From Alphaproteobacteria bacterium (GTDB lineage: Bacteria > Pseudomonadota > Alphaproteobacteria > UBA6615): DNA of 35,883 bases. The DNA is taken from assembly GCA_018666195.1 (NCBI GenBank), contig JABJAG010000002.1:1-35883 (forward strand). The letters are read 5' to 3'. Position 1 is the stretch's first letter. Each line of letters begins with the position of its first letter. Below the pieces are notes generated by a model, which saw only the letters and a program-made list of their open reading frames with translations, did no database searches and was not told where the DNA came from. Position numbers and translations under genes: made by a program. Positions 1 through 8,718 of the stretch are shown here, one piece after another.

Positions 1-697
1 CTATGTGGTTCCGGCCACGCCGGAGATCGAAGCTTCGTTCGAAGGCTCGGACGGCGTCCTGGCACAGGCCGCGCCAGGTACCATTGTCTATGACCTGACC
101 ACGTCCTTTCCCGAAGACACCAAACGCATCGCGGCCCGCGCCACCGAGGCCGGCATTCAATATCTTGATGCCGCTATGAGCGGCGGGGCGACAGGGGCGG
201 ATGCCGGAACTCTCACGCTGATGATCGGCGGGGACGAAGCGACCTTCGAAGCCTGCCGCTCAAAGCTCGAAGCGGTTGCAGACAATATGTATTTCCTCGG
301 CGCGGTCGGCGCCGGGCATGCCATGAAGCTGATCCACAACATGGTCACTCACTCCATCTTCCTGACCACCTGTGAAGCAGGCCGCATGGCCGAACGCGCG
401 GGACTGAAGCTTTCGGACATGATCGACGTCTTCAACACATCGAACGCCCGTTCCTATTCCAGTGTAGCCCGCTTCCCGCGCCATATTCTCTCGGAGACGT
501 GGGATGCTCGATCCAGGGTCTACAATCCGAACAAGGATCTGGGCATGGTCGTGCGTATGGCCGAAGGTATGGGCATGGACCCGCGCTATGCCAAAGAAAC
601 CAGCGCATTCCTCAACAAGGCGATCGACCGCGGCATGGCAGAGGATGACTACTCACTGCTCTACAAGGTCTTCGACGATATCCGCGAAGACGGCTAG
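1..697 (+). CDS. NAD(P)-dependent 3-hydroxyisobutyrate dehydrogenase-like oxidoreductase, 5' truncated by window edge
   Basis: Open frame from the window edge; DAAMSGG..GADAGTLTLMIGG and GAGHAMKLIHNM motifs typical of the HIBADH/GLYR family. Confidence 0.85.
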   Translation, partial: YVVPATPEIEASFEGSDGVLAQAAPGTIVYDLTTSFPEDTKRIAARATEAGIQYLDAAMSGGATGADAGTLTLMIGGDEATFEACRSKLEAVADNMYFLGAVGAGHAMKLIHNMVTHSIFLTTCEAGRMAERAGLKLSDMIDVFNTSNARSYSSVARFPRHILSETWDARSRVYNPNKDLGMVVRMAEGMGMDPRYAKETSAFLNKAIDRGMAEDDYSLLYKVFDDIREDG

Positions 698-722
698 GAC
701 ACGCCCCGCAGGGGACGTGTCC
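697..722. terminator. Hairpin between convergent HIBADH-like and catalase genes
   Basis: GGACACGCCCC-GCA-GGGGaCGTGTCC, 11-bp stem with one bulged A. Confidence 0.5.
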
Positions 723-733
723 CGGAATCATCT

Positions 734-2194
734 TTAGTCGTCTTCAGGTATCGGCAGGCCCAGTTTCGCGGCAACACCAATGCCATAGGCAGGGTCTGCC
801 CGATAGAAGTGGACCAATTGGCGTTGCTTGATCTCGTCGGGTACACCCTCCATCGCTGCAGCGATGTTGTCGAACAGGCGTTCCTTGTGATCATCGTCAA
901 ACATCCGGAACAGGTTTCCGGGCTGGGTGTAGTCGTCATTGCCGTCACGGTGATTGAACCGATCCGCATCTCCTGAAATTCGGATCGGCGGCTCAGCAAA
1001 GGACGCGTCATCGCTCGGCCCGTCTACGGAGTTGGGCTCGTAATACGCATCCGGGTTTCCGGTGTCGTTCTGGAAGAACCGCATCGCACCATCCTTGTGA
1101 TAGTGGTGAACCGGGCATTTCGGAGCGTTCACTGGCAACGCCTCATAATGCGTTCCCAAACGATAACGATGTGCATCGGCATAGGAGAACAGCCGCGCCT
1201 GCAGCATTTTGTCCGGTGAAAAACCGATGCCAGGGACACTATTGGACGGGCTGAACGCTGCCTGCTCGATCTCGGCGAAGTAGTTGTCCGCATTGCGGTT
1301 CAACTCCATCTCGCCAACCTGGATCAAGGGATACTCGCCATGCGGCCAGACCTTGGTCAGATCGAACGGGTTGTAGGTCGTCGTGTCCGCATCGGCTTCC
1401 GGCATAATCTGGACATAGACCGTCCATTTCGGGAATTCACCGCGTTCGATACCCCCGAACAACTCCTCCTGATAGGTTTCACGCGACTCGCCGATCACTT
1501 CAGCAGCTTCGGCATTGGTAAAATGCTTGTGACCCTGCTGGGTCTTGAAATGGAACTTCACCCAGAACCGTTCGCCCTCCGCATTCCAGAAACTGTAGGT
1601 GTGAGAGCCATAGCCGTTCATGTTCATCGGGGCCACAGGAAGGCCGCGGTCCGACATCAGGATCGTCACCTGATGCAGGCTTTCAGGTGAGAGTGACCAG
1701 AAATCCCACATCGCCATCGGCGAGCGCATATTGGTTCGCGGATGGCGCTTCTGGGTGTGGATGAAGTCGGGGAATTTCAGCGGGTCGCGCACAAAGAAGA
1801 CCGGCGTGTTGTTGCCAACCAGATCCCAATTGCCTTCCTCGGTATAGAACTTCAATGCAAAACCGCGCACATCGCGCTCCGCATCGGCGGCACCCTGCTC
1901 CCCCGCCACGGTAGAAAAACGCGCCAGCATCGGCGTCTGCTTGCCAACTTCGCCAAAGATTTTGGCACGGGAATAACTGGCGATGTCGTGGGTGACGGTG
2001 AATGTGCCATGCGCTCCCCAGCCCTTGGCGTGCACCACACGTTCGGGAATACGCTCGCGATTCTGATGGGCAAGTTTCTCAATCAACTGCCAGTCCTGCA
2101 TCAGGACCGGGCCACGCTCACCGGCCGTCATGGAATTCTGATTGTCTGCAATCGGCGCACCTGCCGATGTGGTCATGGTCTTGCGGTCTGTCAC
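734..2194 (-). CDS. katA: Heme catalase (monofunctional, small-subunit type)
   Basis: 486 aa; [54 protein letters not shown]. Confidence 0.95.
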   Translation of the reverse strand: MTDRKTMTTSAGAPIADNQNSMTAGERGPVLMQDWQLIEKLAHQNRERIPERVVHAKGWGAHGTFTVTHDIASYSRAKIFGEVGKQTPMLARFSTVAGEQGAADAERDVRGFALKFYTEEGNWDLVGNNTPVFFVRDPLKFPDFIHTQKRHPRTNMRSPMAMWDFWSLSPESLHQVTILMSDRGLPVAPMNMNGYGSHTYSFWNAEGERFWVKFHFKTQQGHKHFTNAEAAEVIGESRETYQEELFGGIERGEFPKWTVYVQIMPEADADTTTYNPFDLTKVWPHGEYPLIQVGEMELNRNADNYFAEIEQAAFSPSNSVPGIGFSPDKMLQARLFSYADAHRYRLGTHYEALPVNAPKCPVHHYHKDGAMRFFQNDTGNPDAYYEPNSVDGPSDDASFAEPPIRISGDADRFNHRDGNDDYTQPGNLFRMFDDDHKERLFDNIAAAMEGVPDEIKQRQLVHFYRADPAYGIGVAAKLGLPIPEDD

Positions 2195-2255
2195 AGCTCA
2201 TATCCTTGTTAGAATTTATCAACTTTATAACATGATGATGTATCTTTCTTTAAAA

Positions 2256-2270
2256 TTAGAATAATTCTAA
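2256..2270. promoter_or_regulatory. Irr/Fur-superfamily-like operator upstream of catalase
   Basis: Perfect 7-1-7 inverted repeat TTAGAATaATTCTAA (= TTAGAA-N3-TTCTAA) about 60 bp upstream of the catalase start. Confidence 0.5.
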
Positions 2271-2375
2271 TAAATGTCAAGGGCACACCGACCCAACAGC
2301 TATTCTCGCGAGAATGCCGCGGATGATTTCGTGGATCGCAGGTTATCTAAGGGGCCTGATTCCAGACCGAGGAGA

Positions 2376-3299
2376 TCAGCTTGTCGGCAGGTACTCGAAC
2401 AATTCGTCGCGGAACTGTCCGATCGTCTTTCCGACCAACGGCTGGACCGCAGCCACAAAGGCGGCGCGCTCGTCAGCTGAAAGTTCGATCAACTCATTGC
2501 GTGACGGGTCGAGCTTCGACATGAACTCAGCGTCCTCACCAGCCGCAAAACCGCGTTGAGCCGGTGTGGCAAGGGTGAGCGCATCCTGCACCGCGCTGCG
2601 CACATCGCCCGGCCAGGAATCCCAGGTCTCCTTATGAGCCAGCACAACACATGGCCCGAAGAAATGACCGCTCATGGTGATCCAGCGATGATGGGCATCG
2701 ATCCCGAAATTGAAGGTATTGGTCAGCGGGTTTTCCTGCGCATCGACGGTCCCATCAGCGCACGCAGCTGGCAGTTCAGCCACATCGAGCGGCACAGGCT
2801 CAAACCCCATGGCCGCAAAGCTTTCCTGCTGCAGGGCGCTGAACAGCGTGCGGATTTTCAAACCCTCACAATCTGCCGGCGTGCGGATCGGACGCACACC
2901 ATTGGAGAAATGCCGGAACCCGTTATCCCACCAGGCAACGATCCGGAAATCAGCAGCTTCAGCCATCTTGTCGATGATCAATTGCCCCAGTGGTCCATCG
3001 AGCATCGCATAGGCCTGTGCACGATCACGGATCAGGAAGGGCAGATCAAACAAGGCGATCTCGGGCACCTTGTCGGCCAGATAGCTCGACGAGAAATAGC
3101 AGAGCGTGGTTTCGCCGCTCGCCACCATCTTCAGCAGGTCCGCAGCTTTGCGGCCTTGCTCGGTCACATTGAGCACATGGTCAAAAGACACGCGTTCGCC
3201 CAGAGACCCGGTCAGGCTTTCTCCAAAGACCTGCACCGCGCGATTGTGAACCGAGCGCGGGCCCTGATAGCCGCTGAACTTGATATCGAACTCTGCCAT
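2376..3299 (-). CDS. TRAP-transporter DctP-family solute-binding-like protein lacking a signal peptide
   Basis: 307 aa; DctP-like pattern (FSSSYLADKVPEIALFDLPFLI, ADCEGLKIRT, DGTVDAQENPLTN); N-terminus MAEFDIKFSGYQGP is not a signal peptide. Confidence 0.8.
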   Translation of the reverse strand: MAEFDIKFSGYQGPRSVHNRAVQVFGESLTGSLGERVSFDHVLNVTEQGRKAADLLKMVASGETTLCYFSSSYLADKVPEIALFDLPFLIRDRAQAYAMLDGPLGQLIIDKMAEAADFRIVAWWDNGFRHFSNGVRPIRTPADCEGLKIRTLFSALQQESFAAMGFEPVPLDVAELPAACADGTVDAQENPLTNTFNFGIDAHHRWITMSGHFFGPCVVLAHKETWDSWPGDVRSAVQDALTLATPAQRGFAAGEDAEFMSKLDPSRNELIELSADERAAFVAAVQPLVGKTIGQFRDELFEYLPTS

Positions 3300-3310
3300 G
3301 TCCCTGAACC

Positions 3311-3976
3311 CTACTCTGCGGCTTTCGCCTGATAATCATCCATTGCGTCCTCGTCATTCCACCAGCACGAACGCATATAGGCGATGTAGTCTTCCGGATC
3401 GAGAACCGTCGATTTCTTGAACCGGTTCATATTGTCGGCGTCCTCAATATCCAACTCCATGGCGTCATTGAAGCGATTCCAGAAATTGAAGAAGCCTGAC
3501 ACCATGGTGATCTCGAGAACCTGAACCTCGCTGAAATGAGTCTTCAGTTCCGCCATCGCGGTCTTGTCACGGTGATAGTGCCGCTCGGTCAGACATTCGG
3601 CCCAGGCAATCGCGGCCTTGTCAGCTTCGCTGAACAGATCCGAGTTCTTGTAATCCCCTTCAAGGGCTTCGGTCTGTTCATCGGTCATGCCAAGAGCACG
3701 ACCAAGCGTCGTGTTGTGACCGATGCAATAGGCGCAGCCGTTCAGCATCGAGGTCTTCACGATCACGAGCATCTTGGTCCAGACATCGAGTTCACCAGTG
3801 ATTTCCTGTCGCAACGCAGCGATGAAAAAACCCATCAGCGGCTGCATCAGTTTTGGCGACGCCGCAGCCAGGCGGGTCGAGTTGGACACCCGCCCCAATA
3901 GCGCCGTGGATCCATCGAAGATGGCCTTCTGTTCCGGTGTGGCTTCCTCATCGGTGATCAGGGGAAGATTTGCCAT
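3311..3976 (-). CDS. Carboxymuconolactone decarboxylase/AhpD-like family protein
   Basis: 221 aa; CAYCIGHNTTLGRALG (CxxCxxxH) motif. Confidence 0.85.
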   Translation of the reverse strand: MANLPLITDEEATPEQKAIFDGSTALLGRVSNSTRLAAASPKLMQPLMGFFIAALRQEITGELDVWTKMLVIVKTSMLNGCAYCIGHNTTLGRALGMTDEQTEALEGDYKNSDLFSEADKAAIAWAECLTERHYHRDKTAMAELKTHFSEVQVLEITMVSGFFNFWNRFNDAMELDIEDADNMNRFKKSTVLDPEDYIAYMRSCWWNDEDAMDDYQAKAAE

Positions 3977-3988
3977 GATGTTGTCTCC

Positions 3989-4732
3989 TTATTTAATCGG
4001 CGGCCAGATACGCTCACCCACTGTCGGGGAACCCGGGGTGTGCTGGGTGTAACGCACGACCCGACCGGTCCATTCTTCTTCATCCAGTGCCAAAGCTTCA
4101 TGGGGCAGTTCAAAACTGTCCATGCGCGCCTGCAGGGATGTGAACTCGTACATGACGGAATACTTCGCCCAACCCGCGACGGACACCATCACACGCGCGG
4201 CGATGCAGCCCTTCATCTGAGCCATGTGCGGCAGGCGATATTGCGCGTACCACGCGCCCACATCGAACTCGTTTTCCAGATCGCCAATTCGGAAACTGCC
4301 CATCTGGATCGCCGGCCCCGGCGTCGTCCCGGCCGGACGTTCATGCATATCTGGCCCGTTAACACGGGCGAAGGTTGTGAAAATGCAGGGTCGGACGCCT
4401 TCGCGCAGATCAAGCATCTTGCGGGCTTCGCCGGTCAGCGCCGCCTGTTCGTCCATCACACTGGGGGCCAGCAGAGTCCAGGGCTCGGGCGCCCCCACAA
4501 GCATCAGGAACTGGGTTCCCGTGCCAAGGTCCTTGGTGTTCCGGGTTTCGGGAAAGACATCACGGACCTTCTGCATATCTGGCCCACCACCATCACTGCG
4601 ATAATGCGCGGCCCATGCAACGCCGGGTTTCGCTTGAATCGACGGCAGGTAGTCGCTGTGCAGCCAGTCGAGATATTCGTCGCGTCCGTCTTCGGGTAAG
4701 TCGTACCAAGTCGCCCAAATACCGTTGTCCAT
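3989..4732 (-). CDS. Hypothetical protein, duplicated dimeric alpha/beta-barrel (EthD-like) architecture
   Basis: 247 aa; repeated W..(D/Y)..LP......PG pattern in both halves. Confidence 0.55.
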   Translation of the reverse strand: MDNGIWATWYDLPEDGRDEYLDWLHSDYLPSIQAKPGVAWAAHYRSDGGGPDMQKVRDVFPETRNTKDLGTGTQFLMLVGAPEPWTLLAPSVMDEQAALTGEARKMLDLREGVRPCIFTTFARVNGPDMHERPAGTTPGPAIQMGSFRIGDLENEFDVGAWYAQYRLPHMAQMKGCIAARVMVSVAGWAKYSVMYEFTSLQARMDSFELPHEALALDEEEWTGRVVRYTQHTPGSPTVGERIWPPIK

Positions 4733-4823
4733 GGCTCTCTCCCTTGTTTCTGTCCTACCGTAGCAAAAGAAAAGACCGCGACGCGCATCTATCCTCGCAC
4801 GGCAGAAAACCTCGACTGGTCCG

Positions 4824-5633
4824 CTAGTTCGTCTCCGGCCCGGAAATCCCCAGAGTCATCCCGGGGTCACCTTCTGCAATCAATCCGTCACGCACCTTGG
4901 GCATGGTCAGCGCGATATCGGTGATTGGCAGACCATGGGTTGGTGCGATGACGTCGACGCCGAGTTCCTTCATCAGCGCTTCGAGCTTATCGACATAGAT
5001 GTTCATATCGGTCGTCGTCGTCCAGAACAGGGCGCGTTCGGCAAACACCGCCAGCACATCCTTGAGATCAAGGGACGTCGCCTCTTCGGCAAGCAATCCG
5101 CAATGCCCATCAAAGTGATAATGGCTGTAGGCAAACCCATCGCCGGGAAAGAGACAATTTGTGCCTGTGTCGAACCCCCACAGGGTTGAGCGCAAGTCAC
5201 GGATCACGGGTTCGACAGCAACGAATGTGCGATCACCCAGGTTGATCTCATCACCGACCTCCATAGGAACCAGGCGATCGGCATGCTGGGGAAAGGCCAG
5301 GTGATAATCAGCAATATCACCATGCACAGTGATGTCGGGCCAGTTCTGGAAAACACGGCCCAGCCCCCCGGAATGCGGGGTTTCCTGATGGGTGATGAAA
5401 AGATACTTCAGTGGCGCGCGACCGCCATCCAGCAGCTCAATCATCTGGCGTTCAATTTCCGGGAAATCCTTCGGATGCCCGGTCTCGATCATCATGGAGG
5501 CGTCAGAACCGCACAGCAGGAACGCCGCATTGTAGGAATGATAAGGCCGACCCTCATATTCCTGTTCCAGACAGTCGCCCAACCAAAATACACCGGGCGC
5601 AATTTCTCGTGGCAGCGGGTTGGCGCGCGTCAT
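4824..5633 (-). CDS. MBL-fold (ODP/flavodiiron-like) metallohydrolase homologue
   Basis: Likely start MTRANPLPREIAPGVFWLGD at 5633 within ORF 4824..5741; ITHQETPHSGG, LFPGDGFAYSH, IAPTHG. Confidence 0.8.
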   Translation of the reverse strand: MTRANPLPREIAPGVFWLGDCLEQEYEGRPYHSYNAAFLLCGSDASMMIETGHPKDFPEIERQMIELLDGGRAPLKYLFITHQETPHSGGLGRVFQNWPDITVHGDIADYHLAFPQHADRLVPMEVGDEINLGDRTFVAVEPVIRDLRSTLWGFDTGTNCLFPGDGFAYSHYHFDGHCGLLAEEATSLDLKDVLAVFAERALFWTTTTDMNIYVDKLEALMKELGVDVIAPTHGLPITDIALTMPKVRDGLIAEGDPGMTLGISGPETN

Positions 5634-5643
5634 GGGCTTTGTC

Positions 5644-6525
5644 CTATCTCTCAAGTCCGCGCGGCACATAGGCCGGGGCGATCTTCGTGCGATCGAGCTG
5701 ATCGAGGACCTCATCAAGCACGGCGAACTGCTGATCGACATGCTGACGCCCGCTCAGGATGGTGCCGTAGCCCGGTGCGATGGTTTCGATATCGAATCGA
5801 TCATGGACTTCAGCGACTGCTTTTCGGATCGGGGACATATTCGCACCCTCAATCCACCAGTACCGCGTGTTCAACAGGAACGAACGCACAAACGGAAAGT
5901 CTGTAACGTCGTCCGTCTCGTTGTCCCCCAGCATCCAGGGGCCGTCCTCACGGTCACTCCAGAGATGGCTGAACATGTCGGAGGTAAACAGGGTTTTCGA
6001 AACCTCGTCATAAATCCACATCGTGTTGATCAGACGAATTGGTGCATTCATCACATCAACAGTTCGGTCCGGCCCGAGCGCCACGCGGGGGCCACCCTTG
6101 CCGCTGAGGCTGCCGATGACTGTGGTTTTGAGAACGGGATTGCGCTCCTCGCCGCGCAGGGTCTCGAACTCGATCCAGTCCTCGATCGCCGGCACGGGTG
6201 AAAAACATTCAACCACATTGAACCGCTTGGCGATCGCAACGGCATTGGTGACCGACATGAGCTCGTTAATCCGCAACGGCATCAGCGAAAGCGCGGTGGC
6301 TGGCGTGATCAAACGACCGAGCTGATCCAGAATATTCTGCTCGTGCACCGTATAGCCAGTGTCGAGAAGCAGGGCGCGGTCTCCCTCCTTCAGGAGATAG
6401 CAATTGGCCGCAGAAAAGCCCCGCGCGCTCTCGGGATAGGCGCTGATGCGGCCGTTCAGTTCGAACGTGTTCTGCAAGGCATAAACCCGGCCCGCATTCA
6501 GTTCCGCAGTGCCACTATAGCTCAC
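5644..6525 (-). CDS. MBL-fold (ODP-like) protein with degenerate metal ligands
   Basis: 293 aa; ANCYLLKEGDRALLLDTGY, TLFTSDMFSHLW, IAPGYGTILSG; paralogous architecture to neighbour. Confidence 0.75.
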   Translation of the reverse strand: MSYSGTAELNAGRVYALQNTFELNGRISAYPESARGFSAANCYLLKEGDRALLLDTGYTVHEQNILDQLGRLITPATALSLMPLRINELMSVTNAVAIAKRFNVVECFSPVPAIEDWIEFETLRGEERNPVLKTTVIGSLSGKGGPRVALGPDRTVDVMNAPIRLINTMWIYDEVSKTLFTSDMFSHLWSDREDGPWMLGDNETDDVTDFPFVRSFLLNTRYWWIEGANMSPIRKAVAEVHDRFDIETIAPGYGTILSGRQHVDQQFAVLDEVLDQLDRTKIAPAYVPRGLER

Positions 6526-6534
6526 CTATCTCAC

Positions 6535-7593
6535 CTATTCGGCGGCCAACGGTCCCGAAGTGTCATTGCGCGGCAGCATGACAGGTTCGCCCCGCTCTGC
6601 AGACAGATCGGCCGCAGAGTAGACATCCATCACTTCGCGCGCCTCCGACGGCTGGACCATCACCGGACGATCAAGCGCAATCGCCTCAATGAAATGATCG
6701 GTCTCGGCCTTCATCGGGCCCGCGAAGACATGATCAACGGGTTCACCGGGCATCGTCGACATCGGATACTGAATGCCGTCCTTGACGGTGTTAATCTGAA
6801 CTTCTTTATGTGTGTCATCAATGGTCAGCGCACCATCGGTGCCAACAATCTCGATCCAACACTGAGAGTAGTTCTTGTAACCCAGCGGCAGGATCCAGCC
6901 CGCGCCAACAGTAATGGTCGTGCCATCATCCATGGTCACCATGATCCACTGATGATCAGGCGTATCGCTGTTCTTCATGTACAGCTTGCCGGATTGCTGA
7001 GAATACACCCGAACAGGTTTGCGCGGGCGCAAGCACCAGAGCAGAAAATCAAGATCATGGGTGGCTTCCATCGCCGCCGGGGACATCTTCGTACGTCCCG
7101 TGATTTTGTCGCCAAGCTCACGCGTGACGTTACGGCTGACCAGGCAAGTCACGGGCTCACCAATGGAGCCGTCCTTCAGGGCCTTGTGCACGAATGCGAA
7201 TTTGGGTTTGAAGCGCTGGGAATATCCGACCGTGAATTTGAGGCCCTTCTTCTCGGCAAGGGTAATGATTTCGTCGGCCTCTTCCATGGTCGAGGAGATC
7301 GGCTTCTCTACAAACACATGCTTCCCGGCTTCGAGAGAATGCTTGATCATCGGATAGTGGGTTGATTCCGGGGTTGCCGAAATGAAGATCGCGTCAATGT
7401 CATCATTGGCGAGCATCTGATGGTAATCATCCGTCGTGGAGGTCGGATTGGTCTCCCCCTTCACAACGGCAAGGCGTTCGGCATCGATCTCAGCCAGGTG
7501 GAGCTCATTGACCAGCGGATGAATCGCACAGGCATTTGCACGGATACCGCCGCACCAGCCCGGCCCAATAACGCCAACATTGATCTGCTTCAT
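6535..7593 (-). CDS. Gfo/Idh/MocA family oxidoreductase
   Basis: 352 aa; VGVIGPGWCGG N-terminal Rossmann, HVFVEKPISSTMEEADEI, ATHDLDFLLW. Confidence 0.92.
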   Translation of the reverse strand: MKQINVGVIGPGWCGGIRANACAIHPLVNELHLAEIDAERLAVVKGETNPTSTTDDYHQMLANDDIDAIFISATPESTHYPMIKHSLEAGKHVFVEKPISSTMEEADEIITLAEKKGLKFTVGYSQRFKPKFAFVHKALKDGSIGEPVTCLVSRNVTRELGDKITGRTKMSPAAMEATHDLDFLLWCLRPRKPVRVYSQQSGKLYMKNSDTPDHQWIMVTMDDGTTITVGAGWILPLGYKNYSQCWIEIVGTDGALTIDDTHKEVQINTVKDGIQYPMSTMPGEPVDHVFAGPMKAETDHFIEAIALDRPVMVQPSEAREVMDVYSAADLSAERGEPVMLPRNDTSGPLAAE

Positions 7594-7663
7594 ACTCGTT
7601 CCCCAGTTCTTTCGTCAGTTCACCGCTGCGGGCGCCTGATTCTTCGTTGCTCACAATCGGTCT

Positions 7664-7680
7664 TATACAAGACTTGTATA
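7664..7680. promoter_or_regulatory. Candidate operator in divergent promoter region
   Basis: Perfect 8-1-8 palindrome TATACAAG-A-CTTGTATA between divergent genes (starts 7593- and 7830+). Confidence 0.6.
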
Positions 7681-7829
7681 GCCGAGTCATCCATCATCGG
7701 ACGCGCTTAATAGCAGGCATATTAGCGCGCACCTGACCCCGCTGTCGCCCCCATGACGCACGCGACAGACCGGAAAGCGCGTGCTAAGTCCGCTCACGTC
7801 AGCTGCGCACCCCTCATCGGAAACAGTCC

Positions 7830-8705
7830 GTGATTTCAGAACTCGCCGCCATTCTCATTCCCATCTTCGTAACCGTGGCCATCGGCTATGGCTGGGAACG
7901 CAGTGGTGTCGATTTCCCGACCGAGTTTGTCACCCGCTCGACGGTCTATGTGCTGACCCCCTGTCTTGTCTTTGCCACGATGACTGGTCTGGACATTTCG
8001 CTCACTGCCTATGGTCAGGTGGCGCTCGCCACGGTCGTGATTCTGGTCAGCGTGGGTTTCCTCGGGATCGTTTTTCTGAAACTGAAACGCCTGCCGCTTC
8101 GCGCATTTCTGCCGCCTATTCTCGTTCCCAACAGTGGCAATCTTGGCCTGCCTCTGGGCCTCTTCGCATTCGGGGAGACGGGTCTGGCGCTCGCCATCGC
8201 CAGCTACACGATCTACGCACTGGTCCAGTACACGGTCGGGCAACTCATCGCCGCCGGACAGTTTTCCTACAAGATCGTCGTCCGCCAGCCGCTTATTTAC
8301 TCCGCCATCCTGTCGGTGGTGTTTCTGATGACAGCAACAACTCCTCCGGAATGGGCGCTCAACACCACAAAACTGATCGGCGGCGCAGCCATTCCCCTGA
8401 ACCTTCTCGCGCTTGGAGTGGCGCTGGCACGGCTCAAAGTCTCCAGCCTGCAGAACAGCATCTATGTTTCTGTACTGCGCCTCGGCCTGGGCCTGCTGGT
8501 TGCACTCGCGATCACCGAAGCCCTCGACCTCGATCCGGTCACACGTGGCGTCGTAATCCTGCAATCCGCTGGACCAGCCGCACTGTTTTCCTATCTCTGG
8601 GCCCAGCTCTACGGCAATAGCCCCGAACAGGTCGCGGGCGTGATCATGGTTTCAACCCTGATCTCGCTTGCTACTTTGCCGCTTTTGCTGCTGATCGTGC
8701 TGTAG
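7830..8705 (+). CDS. AEC (auxin efflux carrier) family transporter
   Basis: 291 aa, GTG start, about 10 hydrophobic segments; PILVPNSGNLGLPLGLFAFGE motif. Confidence 0.85.
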   Translation: MISELAAILIPIFVTVAIGYGWERSGVDFPTEFVTRSTVYVLTPCLVFATMTGLDISLTAYGQVALATVVILVSVGFLGIVFLKLKRLPLRAFLPPILVPNSGNLGLPLGLFAFGETGLALAIASYTIYALVQYTVGQLIAAGQFSYKIVVRQPLIYSAILSVVFLMTATTPPEWALNTTKLIGGAAIPLNLLALGVALARLKVSSLQNSIYVSVLRLGLGLLVALAITEALDLDPVTRGVVILQSAGPAALFSYLWAQLYGNSPEQVAGVIMVSTLISLATLPLLLLIVL

Positions 8706-8718
8706 GACAGAAACGAAT

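Noticed and set aside
4824-5741. Extended start of the first MBL-fold ORF (MSISSSPCLMRSS...)
   Set aside because: The first 36 residues overlap the upstream gene and are low-complexity; MTRANPLPREI at 5633 is the better start
6343-7365. 340-aa plus-strand ORF opposite the Gfo/Idh/MocA gene
   Set aside because: Antisense shadow; His/Arg-rich composition, overlaps a strongly supported CDS
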